Below are positions 52,897 to 62,758 of a DNA stretch of 64,000 nucleotides, in pieces. The notes beneath the pieces were generated by a model. That model made no database searches, was not told the DNA's origin, and worked only from the letters and a program-made list of their open reading frames with translations. Source of the DNA: Aquimarina longa SW024 (GTDB taxonomy: Bacteria; Bacteroidota; Bacteroidia; Flavobacteriales; Flavobacteriaceae); assembly GCF_001401755.1 (NCBI RefSeq), contig NZ_KQ474103.1:67038-131037 (forward strand), in the 5' to 3' direction. Within the stretch, counting starts at the first letter, position 1. Each line of letters opens with the position of its first letter. The position numbers were made by a program, and so were the translations under genes.

Positions 52897-54519
52897 TTAT
52901 CTAGGGCAAGAAGTATCTCCTGTTATTGTCCACTTCTTATCATTAATCAGTGAACTTCTTCCTGAAGTTGCATCACAATACGTTAACCCTTGTACTCCTA
53001 AAAATACGTTATCTTGTAAATTTGGTAACGCTGCCCACTTGGTTAATACCGCATCATAATTGGTAGTAGAAAGATTAGTATAATCTAACATGCTAGACAT
53101 ATATTTCACCTTGCTTATATCCCATTCACTAATATTACCATTAAAAGAAGTAGCATGTGCAAACATTCGTGCCATATTAGTAACATTACCTACATTCCAA
53201 TTACTAATATCACTATTAAACTTAGTACAATTGGCAAACATAATACGCATATTCATTACCTTACCTACATTCCAATTACTAATAACTCCATTAAAAGAAG
53301 TAGCTCCATTAAACATCGCTATCATATCTGTTACATTACTCACATCCCATTTACTTATATCCCCATTAAAAGAAGTAGCATCACTAAACATCGTTGACAT
53401 AGTAGTAACCTTACTCACATTCCAATTACTAATATCTCCATTAAAAGAAGTAGCATATGCAAACATAAAACGCATTCTCTCTACCTTGCTCACATCCCAT
53501 GTACTTATATTTCCGTTAAAAGAAGTAGCTCTATTAAACATTTGAGACATATCCGTAACATTACTTACATCCCATTGATCAAGATCTCTGTTAAAGGAAC
53601 TAGCATTAGAAAACATGTTTCTCATATTAGTAACTTTACTCACATCCCAATTATTAATATTTCCATTAAATTTATTACAACCATAAAACATAGACCCTAA
53701 TTCTGTTACCTTCGATAGGATTGGTATATCCTTAGCATTATAAGTCATATTTTCACAAAAGAAAAAAGCTTCTTCAAAAGATTCCCAAACATTATCTCCC
53801 CATGCTTCTATTGTTCGTAATTTTGAGGCATTTGAAGTTAAGGCTTTTGCCACGTTTCTTTCTTCTCCACCTCCAGATTGATCCTTAAACAGTACAGCTG
53901 GTAATACCCCTGAAACAGAAACAATATGTATTCCTGACTCTGTATAGGTATGCTTTGGAGTACTTGTTATATTAGTATCTGTAGTACCATCTCCCCAATC
54001 TATTGTAAGATTATAGGTTAACTCATCATTAAGTTGATAAATAATTTCTTCGTTAGCTATAGTAGTTTCCCAGGTAGTGATAAAAGGTTCTACTACATTT
54101 TCTACAGTAACGGTAATATCTGCACTAGTTTTGTTTTTTCCATCTGATACCTCTATTGTAAGCATATGTGAAGTAACTGTTTCAAAATCTAGTTTTTTAT
54201 CAGCTACCAAGCTTAAGTCCCCTCCATCAGTCAACTCAAAAAGATCAGCACTATTTCTAGTGAGTATATATGTTAGTGATTTACCTTCTGGATCTGTAGC
54301 AACAATACTACCAATAACTGCATCATCAGCGATATCCTCTTTTGCAGTAAATGTCTGCGCACTAATTTCGGGTGCTTTATTATCCTCAGCTGTTGGTGTT
54401 TCTTCTTCAGGAGTTTCTGTCTGTGGTTGCGTATCATCATCTTTGCTACAACCAATAGATAATATGACCATCATCGATAAGACCAACATACTTACTTTAA
54501 TTTGTTTTTGTTTCTTCAT
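52897..54519 (-). CDS. BspA-like (DUF285) surface lipoprotein with cadherin and PKD-like domains
   Basis: A 540-residue lipoprotein (signal LVLSMMVILSIGC) followed by an Asp/Glu/Thr-rich linker. A cadherin-like domain spans about residues 50-140 (AKEDIADDAVIGSIVATDPEG), then a PKD-like segment (LTIDWGDGTTDT). From about residue 277 there are eight repeats of 25 residues of the type MFxxATSFNGDISNWDVSNVTDM, the DUF285/BspA leucine-rich-like class. It ends with cysteines in YCDATSG and DTSCPR. Such proteins are surface-exposed and often adhesive; the ligand is unknown. Confidence 0.92.
   Translation of the reverse strand: MKKQKQIKVSMLVLSMMVILSIGCSKDDDTQPQTETPEEETPTAEDNKAPEISAQTFTAKEDIADDAVIGSIVATDPEGKSLTYILTRNSADLFELTDGGDLSLVADKKLDFETVTSHMLTIEVSDGKNKTSADITVTVENVVEPFITTWETTIANEEIIYQLNDELTYNLTIDWGDGTTDTNITSTPKHTYTESGIHIVSVSGVLPAVLFKDQSGGGEERNVAKALTSNASKLRTIEAWGDNVWESFEEAFFFCENMTYNAKDIPILSKVTELGSMFYGCNKFNGNINNWDVSKVTNMRNMFSNASSFNRDLDQWDVSNVTDMSQMFNRATSFNGNISTWDVSKVERMRFMFAYATSFNGDISNWNVSKVTTMSTMFSDATSFNGDISKWDVSNVTDMIAMFNGATSFNGVISNWNVGKVMNMRIMFANCTKFNSDISNWNVGNVTNMARMFAHATSFNGNISEWDISKVKYMSSMLDYTNLSTTNYDAVLTKWAALPNLQDNVFLGVQGLTYCDATSGRSSLINDKKWTITGDTSCPR
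53092..53691 (-). repeat. Eight tandem 75-bp repeats in the BspA-like gene
   Basis: Each unit encodes 25 residues starting Met-Phe and containing SFNG and W(D/N)V. DNA copies are similar, for example the recurrent ATTAAAAGAAGTAGC, so recombination could change copy number. Positions are given to the base from the first to the ninth Met codon. Confidence 0.85.
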
Positions 54520-54885
54520 TTATACCTCTTTTTTAGGGGCGTGCGCTCATGGTTTTAAAAAAACCTAAGGAGCTCACATAATTTTGTTTATAACTCATTA
54601 CTATTTTAAGGCAAACCTAAAGAGATCATCACTAAAAAAAGAAAGTGTTTTTTATTCGCTATACTTTATCGGGTATTCGCTAAATCTTAGTTGATATTTG
54701 TTTTATGTAGTCTATTTTTTAGCTATAAACGTGAATTTATTTTACATCGAACTCATGTTTACGGTTAAATTGGTATTACATGTAAAAAGCTAGAAAAATA
54801 TAAAAGAATATAAATCATTCAAACTCGAGTATAAAAGACTCAAAACTGAATAGATTCAGAAAAAGTATAGGATATAAACTTAGGG
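54520..54885. other. 366-bp region between BspA-like gene and glycosyltransferase
   Basis: AT-rich, with no ORF. On the minus strand TAGGTTTG at 54612-54619 matches TAnnTTTG and could be the promoter of the BspA-like gene, giving a leader of roughly 85 bases. A small hairpin GGTTTT/AAAACC at 54551-54565 lies in that leader. Confidence 0.45.
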
Positions 54886-56166
54886 TTAACTATTTTTTAT
54901 GATTTCAGTCAAAACTTTGGTCAACTCCCTCCTACTATACTTTCCTACTCCGATAACATGAGATGCTAATGTTCCCTTTTGGAACTGAACAAAATATTCG
55001 AGTATTTGGGTTTTTATATGTTCATATTCCTGATATTCAAAAAAGACTCCTGAATTTGTTTCTTTAATAATTCTGGATATATCTGCTTTTTTAGGTCCAA
55101 CAGCAATAATAGGTCTTCTGGATACCATGTATTCAAATAATTTACCCGGAATGATGCATCGAGTATCTTTACTATCGATTTCTATCAATAATAGTACTTG
55201 AGAACTTCTCTGAATCTTAATAGCATCTATATGTGGCACATAGCCTTTTAACTCTAAAAAATCAGATAATCCAGCTTCTTGTATAGAAGATAACACATCA
55301 TCACTCACAGCTCCTACCAATTGTAATTGAAATACTGATGAAAATGCCTCGTTCTCCTGAGTTAGGTCATATAAAGCTTTCCAAAGAAGTTTTGGATCTC
55401 TGCCAGATAACAATGATCCTATATGTGAAATCGTAAATTTGGTATCCAAAACTGTCTCAGAAACCGATTCTCTATCATAGCCGTTAGTAACCACAGAAAC
55501 AGAGGTATCTGTTAAATCCTGAAATTCTTTTTGAGTAGTAAAACTAGTAACTATTATATGATCCGAAGTTTGTAAAACTTCTTTTTCTAAGCGTTTATGC
55601 TCATACACAGATTTCTTGGTTAGCTTCAATTTATTATGATACCCAATAGTAGTCCACGGATCTCTAAAATCTGCCAACCACTTAACCCCTGTATGACTCT
55701 TCAACTCCTTCCCTATCAAGTGTACACTATGCGGTGGTCCTGTAGTTATTATTGCATCAATTTTGTTTTCTGAAAGATATTTTGTTAAATATTTGATTGA
55801 AGGTTTTACCCAAAACTTACGGGCATCAGGAATAAAAAAATTACCTCGTATGTATAATAGTAATCGTTGTATAAAAGATTGCTTCTCTTTACCAGCAATA
55901 ATACCTTTACTTATCGTTTTGGTTTCCTGTTTAGAAAAAACCTGAGCAAAACGATATGGTTCAAAAATAGGCTGTTTTAATATCTCTATCCCTGTTGGAA
56001 TTTCAGATAATAAAGAAGTATCTTCTAGCGGATAAGTTGGATTTTCAGGAATATATACTACTGGCTCTATACCAAAATCTCTAAAATACTTGACAAACTT
56101 AAGCCAGCGCTGTACTCCAGGACCTCCTGCGGGTGGCCAATAATATGTAATGATCAGAATCTTCAC
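54886..56166 (-). CDS. Glycosyltransferase (GT-B, family 4-like)
   Basis: A 426-residue cytoplasmic GT-B glycosyltransferase. The N-terminal domain starts ILIITYYWPPAGGPGVQRWLKFVKYF and includes TTGPPHSVHLIG. The C-terminal domain contains ISHIGSLLSGRDPKLLWKAL and PGKLFEYMVSRRPI, where the glutamate is the expected nucleotide-sugar contact. The gene is 8 bp after yfhO-like 56175, suggesting a shared role in envelope glycosylation. Donor and acceptor are unknown. Confidence 0.9.
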   Translation of the reverse strand: MKILIITYYWPPAGGPGVQRWLKFVKYFRDFGIEPVVYIPENPTYPLEDTSLLSEIPTGIEILKQPIFEPYRFAQVFSKQETKTISKGIIAGKEKQSFIQRLLLYIRGNFFIPDARKFWVKPSIKYLTKYLSENKIDAIITTGPPHSVHLIGKELKSHTGVKWLADFRDPWTTIGYHNKLKLTKKSVYEHKRLEKEVLQTSDHIIVTSFTTQKEFQDLTDTSVSVVTNGYDRESVSETVLDTKFTISHIGSLLSGRDPKLLWKALYDLTQENEAFSSVFQLQLVGAVSDDVLSSIQEAGLSDFLELKGYVPHIDAIKIQRSSQVLLLIEIDSKDTRCIIPGKLFEYMVSRRPIIAVGPKKADISRIIKETNSGVFFEYQEYEHIKTQILEYFVQFQKGTLASHVIGVGKYSRRELTKVLTEIIKNS

Positions 56167-56174
56167 AATATACC

Positions 56175-58643
56175 TTACTTATCTTCTTTGGTTAAAGATA
56201 GCAAACCCCCTGTTTTCTTGTATTGAAAATACAATCCACTTAGCACTAGTAAAGCAAAAATAATAGAACTGGCAAGTGTAATAGTACTTCCTGTTTTTAC
56301 AACCTGAGGATCAAATTTGAATTCTATTTTATGCTTTCCTGCTGGAACAGGCAATCCTCTAAGCACATAATTAACAGGAAAAATAGATTGAGGCTTACCA
56401 TCAATAAATGCCTTCCATCCATTTTTATAATACATCTCAGAAAAAACAACAAATCCATCTTCCGTATTTACAGATTCATATACTAAATGGTTAGGTTTAT
56501 GGGACTCTAAATTTACAGATGCCAAACTATCTATTTTAAAACTAGTTGTTGATAAATGTAAACTGTTCATCTTAGATGGCGCTGTGTATTTAGAATTAAT
56601 AATAGCCTCATTTTTAGTATTTATATCTTTCAATGCTAAAATTTCTTCGTTAGTAGAAACAACCGATTTTATAGTAGATATAAACCAAGCATTACCATTC
56701 GCATGAGGATTTGTTAATGCTTTTACTCCATCTTCATCTTGTGTTATAATATACTTTACATTAAGCATATTCATCACTCCTACATTATTTTTTGCCAAAT
56801 AAAATTCAAATAATTCTTGTATTTTACCAGGTTTTGCAGCATGATACCCTCCTAATGCATTATGAAAATAAGAAGCTCTACCAGAATTAAAAGGATTAGC
56901 AGTTACATCATAAACTCTAAAATGCCCTTTATCTTTAAAAACTTCTTTATCGGCCTTATTGGCAATAAAAGGCTTATTAAACTCTCTTAAAGAGACAAAA
57001 TTATCTTTATTAACATAGTTCCAATCTACTACTACCAAATCAAATACTATAAGAACTCCAATCCCTATCAATAGTAAATTTTCTTTTAATTTCTCTTTTA
57101 GATAAAACCAACATCCAGCCGCAATAAGTAATACTAAAACTAATGAACGTAATGTATCAGCTGTAAAAATTGCTTTCCTATCTTCTTTTATAGCTCTTAA
57201 GTAACTCGGACCTCCTTGTTCTAATAACATACTATCTGCAAGACCACTAAAACTAAATAAAGTCGATTTAAGTAACAAAAACAGTACTGCTAAGCCTCCT
57301 ACACTAGCTACTGCATAAGTAAGTGCTTTAATCTTTGATTCATTATCAACATCTTTATTTAATAGCTTATGAAGTCCTATAATTGCCAAAATAGGTACAC
57401 ATAACTCAATAATGACTTGTATTGATGAAACTGCCCTAAACTTATTATATAATGGAAAATAATCTATAAAAAATTCAGTCAAAAAACTTAAGTTTTTACC
57501 CCAAGATAATAATAGTGCAAGAACCGAACCTCCAATAACCCAGTATTTTACTTTTCTATCAACCAAAAATATAGCTAATACAAATAAAAATAATACCGTA
57601 GCACCTATATATGCCGGAGCACCTACAATAGGTTGATCTCCCCAGTATGTTGGTACATGTTCCGTATATGATTTTGCTTGATTAGGAGGTAATCCCAATT
57701 TCAATAACTCTTCATAAACATTAGAGTCTGTACCTAGGTTCTCATAAGACGCTCCTCCCATAAAACGAGGAATAAAAAGATTAAAGCTCTCCAGTTTTCC
57801 ATAACTATACTGTGTGATATAGTCAAAATCTAATCCAACACTTTTCTTTTCTTCTCCATTAGGCTGAATGGTAAGTCCTGTATTTCCTCTTGTACTAAAT
57901 TGGGTATATTCTCTTGTTGCTAAAAGGCTAGTAGCATTAAGTAATAATGAAAAAAACACTGCAAGTATCATCACACCTATAGATTTAAAATAGGTGACTA
58001 TTTCTTTCTTTTTATATGCATCTATTATATAAGTTACTCCTAATACAAGCACTAACAAAAACAAATAATATGTCATTTGAAAATGATTTGCAGCAATCTC
58101 TAGAGCCATAGATACAGCCAATAAAAGAAACCCCCAGATATACTTTTTCCTAAACGTTAGGATAATACCACTAAGTACTAAAGGCATATAACCAATAGCA
58201 TGTGCTTTAGCATTATGACCTACGCCTATAATGATTATAAAATATGTCGAAAAACCAAAAGCTAAACTACCTAAAAAAGCAAGTTTATAATCAACTTTTA
58301 AAATTAACAAAAGAATATAAAAACCAATGAAGTACAAAAATAAATAATCTGCAGGTCTTGGTAAAAAACGTATTAATCTATCTAATTTTTTGATATAATT
58401 ATGAGGGTATTGAGCCCCCATCTGATATGTTGGCATTCCTCCAAACGCATTATCTGCCCAATATGGTTCTTCCCCCGTTTGGTTTCTAAAATCAGTTTGC
58501 TGCTTAGCCATCCCTGAATATTGAACGATATCCCCTTGTCTTATCTTCTTCCCACTTAATACAGGATTAAAATAAGCTAATGAAACAATAATAAAACCTA
58601 AAACAACAAGAATATGAGGTAAGAATCTTTTAATTAAAGACAT
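56175..58643 (-). CDS. YfhO family large membrane protein
   Basis: An 822-residue inner-membrane protein with a dozen or so helices in the first 520 residues (GAQYPHNYIKKLDRLIRF; FGGMPTYQMG near residue 66) and a C-terminal soluble domain with helix at the very end. The MPTYQMG motif and the closing YYKNGWKAFIDG segment fit the YfhO/GT-C family, which in Gram-positive bacteria modifies cell-wall polymers. It may be a lipid-linked glycosyltransferase. It is between DUF4834 and the GT-B gene in a consistent operon. Confidence 0.88.
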   Translation of the reverse strand: MSLIKRFLPHILVVLGFIIVSLAYFNPVLSGKKIRQGDIVQYSGMAKQQTDFRNQTGEEPYWADNAFGGMPTYQMGAQYPHNYIKKLDRLIRFLPRPADYLFLYFIGFYILLLILKVDYKLAFLGSLAFGFSTYFIIIIGVGHNAKAHAIGYMPLVLSGIILTFRKKYIWGFLLLAVSMALEIAANHFQMTYYLFLLVLVLGVTYIIDAYKKKEIVTYFKSIGVMILAVFFSLLLNATSLLATREYTQFSTRGNTGLTIQPNGEEKKSVGLDFDYITQYSYGKLESFNLFIPRFMGGASYENLGTDSNVYEELLKLGLPPNQAKSYTEHVPTYWGDQPIVGAPAYIGATVLFLFVLAIFLVDRKVKYWVIGGSVLALLLSWGKNLSFLTEFFIDYFPLYNKFRAVSSIQVIIELCVPILAIIGLHKLLNKDVDNESKIKALTYAVASVGGLAVLFLLLKSTLFSFSGLADSMLLEQGGPSYLRAIKEDRKAIFTADTLRSLVLVLLIAAGCWFYLKEKLKENLLLIGIGVLIVFDLVVVDWNYVNKDNFVSLREFNKPFIANKADKEVFKDKGHFRVYDVTANPFNSGRASYFHNALGGYHAAKPGKIQELFEFYLAKNNVGVMNMLNVKYIITQDEDGVKALTNPHANGNAWFISTIKSVVSTNEEILALKDINTKNEAIINSKYTAPSKMNSLHLSTTSFKIDSLASVNLESHKPNHLVYESVNTEDGFVVFSEMYYKNGWKAFIDGKPQSIFPVNYVLRGLPVPAGKHKIEFKFDPQVVKTGSTITLASSIIFALLVLSGLYFQYKKTGGLLSLTKEDK

Positions 58644-58675
58644 GATATATGTGAGTTTACTAATAAAGAGCCAAA

Positions 58676-58951
58676 TTAATCAATTTCCTCATAATCGATA
58701 TATTCTCCTACATCTTTATTAGAAGAATTTTTCTTTGGTTTTTTTTCAATAGTAATTTCGCCTTCTTTAGAAGATGATTGATTAGGCTGTTGATGTTGAT
58801 TAAACTGCTGCTGAAACTTTTCTCCTGCCTTCTTTGTTACATATCTAAGCAATAGAGGACCAAATAAACGCGTTAGTATTTTTAGTCCATAATATACTAA
58901 GATTATAATGAGAATTGTCATTAATACCCCTTGTAGCGATGCTTCTTGCAT
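58676..58951 (-). CDS. DUF4834 family small membrane protein
   Basis: About 91 residues from ATG 58951, beginning MQEASLQGVLMTILIIILVYY; the first 25 residues form one membrane helix, followed by a basic region and a Gln-rich, charged tail ending EYIDYEEID. A longer frame to 58966 is less likely, since CAAAAATA at 58964-58971 (TATTTTTG on the minus strand) resembles a -7 promoter overlapping it. It is the first gene of the yfhO/glycosyltransferase operon. Function unknown. Confidence 0.8.
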   Translation of the reverse strand: MQEASLQGVLMTILIIILVYYGLKILTRLFGPLLLRYVTKKAGEKFQQQFNQHQQPNQSSSKEGEITIEKKPKKNSSNKDVGEYIDYEEID

Positions 58952-59026
58952 ATTATTTTTTTTCAAAAATAATGAACTCTGTGTACAATTACAGGGAGAC
59001 AGCCTTAAAAAAATGATAAAATCTCC

Positions 59027-59034
59027 TATATTTG
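59027..59034 (+). promoter_or_regulatory. -7 promoter element before the 59052 gene
   Basis: TATATTTG matches TAnnTTTG and ends 17 bp before the ATG at 59052. This places the transcript start after the longer frame, so the short start is supported. A clear TTG -33 box was not found. Confidence 0.55.
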
Positions 59035-59051
59035 AACCAAATCTATTGAAT

Positions 59052-60686
59052 ATGAACCCAAAATCTATTCTGTTATTAACGATCCTTTTTTTATCAGGAT
59101 TAACACTTTCTGCTCAGTATACTGAGAAAATTAATACAAATCGACCAGGAACATCTCAGGGTGCATTCTCTGTTGGTAATAATGTGCTACAGTTAGAAGG
59201 TGGTTTTGGTTTTGGAAAACAGAAGCATAAAATTCGTAAAACAAAGACTAATGTTTTTAATTTTGATTATTCTGTACGATATGGGTTATTAATAGAACAA
59301 TTAGAGCTTAGATTAAATGGTAGATTTAGAGCCGATGGAATCAAACAAACTATAGGTGGTAATGAAGAAAAATTTAAACAAAGTGATTTCGAACTTAATA
59401 CTATAGGAGCAAAATATTTGATTTACGATCCATATAAAAAACCAAAAAAAGACTCTATTAATTATGATGAATTAAAAAGCTGGAAAAAACGCCATAAATT
59501 TAAATGGAAAAGTCTTATTCCCGCAGTATCTGCATATCTAGGAGCTAATTTTGTATCCTCAAATAATCCGTTTACCCCCGTTGATGATGCTACTTTTAGT
59601 CCTAAAATTGTAGTCATGACTCAGAACAACTGGTCAACAAGCATTAATGGAGATTGGGTATTGGTAACCAATTTAATTGTTGATAAAGTTACCACAAAGG
59701 ATCCTATTATAGGATGGATTGTTACATCGACACATACACTTAATGAGAAATGGGCTGCTTTTGGAGAATATCAAGGTCAGAAAAGTGATTTTTATAGTGA
59801 TAATATTATAAGATTAGGAGGAGCCTATCTATACCATAAAGATTTACAATTCGATGCAAACATAGCTTTTAATTTTAAAGACACCCCTTCACTTGTTACT
59901 CTTAGTTTTGGGGCTTCATATCGATTTGATTGGCATAACAAGGATGAAATCATTGAACAACCAGGATTAGAAGGAGGTGTCAAAGACGAAGAAAAAATAG
60001 AAGAGAAAAAAGAAGGAGAAGAAGAAATTGATAGCGAGTTTGAAGAAATTGATGGAATCGAAAATGATAGCCTTAAATTACAACAAACTCCTTTTATTAA
60101 TGATTTTGAAGACAATAGTTTTAGAGAAGGTTTAGAACAAGATCTGGATGAAAGAAGAACTCAAGAACGATTGGAACGCGAACGAATCGAAAATGAAAAA
60201 ATCGCTAAAAAAGAAGGTAAGAAATTTAAAAAAGAAGAAGCTAGGCGCATAAAGCGTGAAGCAAAAGAAGCTAGAAAAGCTGAAAAAGCTGAAATCCAAG
60301 CTCAAAAAGAAAAACAAAAAATGATTGATGATATCGATGCCGAACTAGATAAAATGGAAGAAGAACAAGGTACTGATAAAGAGTTACAAGATATTGACAA
60401 AGAACTGAAAGAATTAGAAAAACTAGAACAAGAATTAGATTCTGATTCAAAAAAAGAAAAAGTAGAAGAGAAAAAAGAAGAAGATGTTGATGCTGAATAT
60501 GAAAAATATCAACAAGAGCAAGAAAAAGTAAAAAAAGAAGAAGAAAAGCGTCGTAAAAAAGAAGAGAAAAAACGCAGGAAAGAAGAGAAAAAGAGAAAAA
60601 AAGAAGAAGAGAAAAGAAAAAATAACGAAGAAAAAGATAACGATACCGGCACAGATATAGATAAAGAATTAGAAAAAATGGATTAG
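59052..60686 (+). CDS. Outer-membrane beta-barrel protein with charged coiled-coil tail
   Basis: From ATG 59052 the protein is 544 residues; the frame is open to 58908 but those codons precede the promoter box and the signal peptide. The signal (ILLLTILFLSGLTLSAQ) is followed by a beta-rich barrel of about 280 residues starting INTNRPGTSQGAFSVGNNVLQLEGGF, like the MetA/phenol-degradation transporter family. From about residue 310 the sequence becomes a highly charged Lys/Glu coiled-coil tail of over 200 residues (EEARRIKREAKEARKAEKAE). A barrel joined to such a tail is unusual. Confidence 0.78.
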   Translation: MNPKSILLLTILFLSGLTLSAQYTEKINTNRPGTSQGAFSVGNNVLQLEGGFGFGKQKHKIRKTKTNVFNFDYSVRYGLLIEQLELRLNGRFRADGIKQTIGGNEEKFKQSDFELNTIGAKYLIYDPYKKPKKDSINYDELKSWKKRHKFKWKSLIPAVSAYLGANFVSSNNPFTPVDDATFSPKIVVMTQNNWSTSINGDWVLVTNLIVDKVTTKDPIIGWIVTSTHTLNEKWAAFGEYQGQKSDFYSDNIIRLGGAYLYHKDLQFDANIAFNFKDTPSLVTLSFGASYRFDWHNKDEIIEQPGLEGGVKDEEKIEEKKEGEEEIDSEFEEIDGIENDSLKLQQTPFINDFEDNSFREGLEQDLDERRTQERLERERIENEKIAKKEGKKFKKEEARRIKREAKEARKAEKAEIQAQKEKQKMIDDIDAELDKMEEEQGTDKELQDIDKELKELEKLEQELDSDSKKEKVEEKKEEDVDAEYEKYQQEQEKVKKEEEKRRKKEEKKRRKEEKKRKKEEEKRKNNEEKDNDTGTDIDKELEKMD

Positions 60687-60755
60687 TTACGGTATAATAA
60701 TTGCTTTATATCAAAAATGATCTGCATGCAATCATAGTATTTAGCAAAAGGATTA

Positions 60756-60763
60756 TATATTTG
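60756..60763 (+). promoter_or_regulatory. -7 promoter element before the 60784 gene
   Basis: TATATTTG, identical to the elements before uvrA and the 59052 gene, ends 20 bp before the start codon at 60784. The spacing to the start is similar in all three cases. Confidence 0.55.
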
Positions 60764-60783
60764 TGATGAATTAGAGATGATAT

Positions 60784-61911
60784 ATGATTACGATTAAAGA
60801 AATTACTTCAAAAGGAGATTTAGCCACATTCGTTAAATTTCCTTTTGAGTTATATAAAGATTCCCCCTATTATGTTCCATCTATTATCAAAGAGGAGGTA
60901 GATGTAATGGATCCAAAAAAAAATCCAGTATTCAAAAATGCTGATGCTAAATACTTTTTAGCTTACAAAAACAATACTATAGTTGGTAGAATTGCTGCAA
61001 TCATAAACTGGATTGAAGTAAATGAACAAAAGAAGCCAAAAGTACGGTTTGGTTGGTTCGATGTCATTGATGATATTGAGGTTACTAAAGCCTTATTAAA
61101 AAAAGTTTCAGAATATGGAGCTCAGCACTCTCTAGAATATATGGAAGGACCTGTAGGGTTTTCAAATATGGATAAAGCAGGAATTCTAATTAAAGGATTT
61201 GAAGAATTAAATACCATGATCACTTGGTATAACTATCCGTATTATTCTAAGCACATGGAAGAGCTTAATTTTGAACCCGCAGCTACTTGGGTAGAATATA
61301 AAATTAGAGTCCCTAAAGAAACTAAAGATAAGGTCATAAAATTTGCTAGTGTTATTACAGAACGTTATCAACTTCAACTTCTTAAATTTAATAAAGGCAA
61401 AGAAATTCTTAAATATGCTGATGATATGTTTGATCTACTTAATAAAACATACAGCAGTTTACAAACTTTTGTACCTATACAACAATATCAGATAGATATG
61501 TATAAGAAAAAATACTTACCATATCTAAATCCAGAATATATTACTTGTATTGCTGATAAAACAGGTAAACTTATAGCGTTCTCTATCGTTATGCCTTCTT
61601 TTTCTAAAGCATTAAAAAAAATGAATGGTAAAGTATACCCTCTTAGGTTTATGCATATTTTACGAGCACAACGTAGAAACGATACTGCTGCTTTTTATCT
61701 TATAGGAGTAGATCCAGAATATCAAAACAAAGGAGTTACAGCCATTATTTTTAAAGAGATGAACGAAGCTTTTCTTCGTAATGGAATCGAAGTTGTAGAA
61801 ACCAATCCTGAACTTGAGGAAAATAAAGCAATTCAGGCACTTTGGAATGGCTACGAACACGAACAACATAAAATGAGAAGGACATTTAGAAAAAAATTAC
61901 CTGTCGGATAA
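60784..61911 (+). CDS. GNAT-like acetyltransferase family protein
   Basis: A 375-residue cytoplasmic protein of a family sometimes mislabelled as GTP cyclohydrolase. It has a duplicated GNAT-like layout: the N-terminal half starts ITIKEITSKGDLATFVKFPF and includes MEGPVGFSNMDKAGILIKGF; the C-terminal half carries FYLIGVDPEYQNKGVTAII, the usual acyl-CoA-binding loop. Its substrate is unknown. It is monocistronic with a strong terminator. Confidence 0.82.
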   Translation: MITIKEITSKGDLATFVKFPFELYKDSPYYVPSIIKEEVDVMDPKKNPVFKNADAKYFLAYKNNTIVGRIAAIINWIEVNEQKKPKVRFGWFDVIDDIEVTKALLKKVSEYGAQHSLEYMEGPVGFSNMDKAGILIKGFEELNTMITWYNYPYYSKHMEELNFEPAATWVEYKIRVPKETKDKVIKFASVITERYQLQLLKFNKGKEILKYADDMFDLLNKTYSSLQTFVPIQQYQIDMYKKKYLPYLNPEYITCIADKTGKLIAFSIVMPSFSKALKKMNGKVYPLRFMHILRAQRRNDTAAFYLIGVDPEYQNKGVTAIIFKEMNEAFLRNGIEVVETNPELEENKAIQALWNGYEHEQHKMRRTFRKKLPVG

Positions 61912-61956
61912 TTCTTTTATCCCGCTTTATCTCATTTCTATACAATAGTATTTTAT

Positions 61957-62000
61957 AAAAAGCACTGCTCAAAAATTACATTTTTGAGCAGTGCTTTTTT
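61957..62000 (+). terminator. Strong terminator after the GNAT-like gene
   Basis: A perfect 20-bp stem (arms 61957-61976 and 61980-61999) with core GCACTGCTC and a 3-nt loop, followed by T residues. It is one of the longest perfect stems in the window. Confidence 0.9.
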
Positions 62001-62363
62001 GTTGTTTAAATCCTTATATAAAACGGATATAATCGAAATCAACTTATTTTTAGTTCAAACAATAAAAAAATATTTAACAATAATAAGCAGCTATCCGTAT
62101 TTTTTATTTTGACAAATGGATGAAAAAAAAATAGTCTTTAATAAATAATTTGCATGTAACGAATAATGTAAAAAAAGAATCAAAAAAATTGTATTCTGCA
62201 TGGCTAGATATACAAAAATTAAAGTCTCTTATTTTATAGTTAAGTATAGTATTTTAATAAAAAAAACTCCTATACATTTGAAAACAAAAAGGTTATAACC
62301 GTACTTTATAACCCTAAATATTCGAACTTATTATGTTAAAACCTTACATAAAAGTTATCAAAA

Positions 62364-62389
62364 ACTATAAAATTCATGAATTTTATAGT
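62364..62389. repeat. 26-bp perfect palindrome upstream of the SusC-type gene
   Basis: The sequence from 62364 to 62389 reads the same on both strands, centred on CATG, and is followed by GTTTTT. It could end a small transcript made from the leader or bind a regulator. No adjacent gene is known to need it. Confidence 0.5.
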
Positions 62390-62758
62390 GTTTTTCCCTC
62401 CACAAAGGTTAGTCTACTTGATCTATAAATATATTAGTAACGGTGCATCAACTATTATTAGTTATACGAATTCAATTAAAACTAATAATTAATAAATTAA
62501 AAACAACCTTTAAATGACAAAAAACAAACCAAAGAAAAACACATCGAATATTACGGATATTATCTAAACAATTTATTCAATTACTACACAAGACAATAAA
62601 ATAATATTGTAAAATCAAATTACACTTCTTTCTTAATTAATAAACTATAACAATTCATTAATTAAGTCTTGTAAAATTCGATAATAACCAATTAAAAAAT
62701 TATTAAGCAATACTGTATAACAGTCAATGAAAAATTTACTAACAAACTATTCTAAACT

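Larger units (their letters stand above)
61912..62758. other. 847-bp leader region before the SusC-type gene
   Basis: It contains the terminator at 61957-62000, a 26-bp palindrome at 62364-62389 and very AT-rich sequence (62400-62758). No ORF with support was found. No clear TAnnTTTG promoter was seen before the SusC start. Confidence 0.5.

Noticed and set aside
53090..53545. Long open frames on the plus strand over the BspA repeats
   Set aside because: They are antisense shadows of a repetitive coding sequence with no start context or domain.
58908..59051. N-terminal extension of the beta-barrel gene
   Set aside because: It precedes both the promoter-like box and the signal peptide and overlaps the opposite-strand DUF4834 gene.
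60784..61911. GTP cyclohydrolase annotation sometimes used for this family
   Set aside because: No cyclohydrolase zinc or substrate motifs are visible; the sequence has GNAT-like loops.
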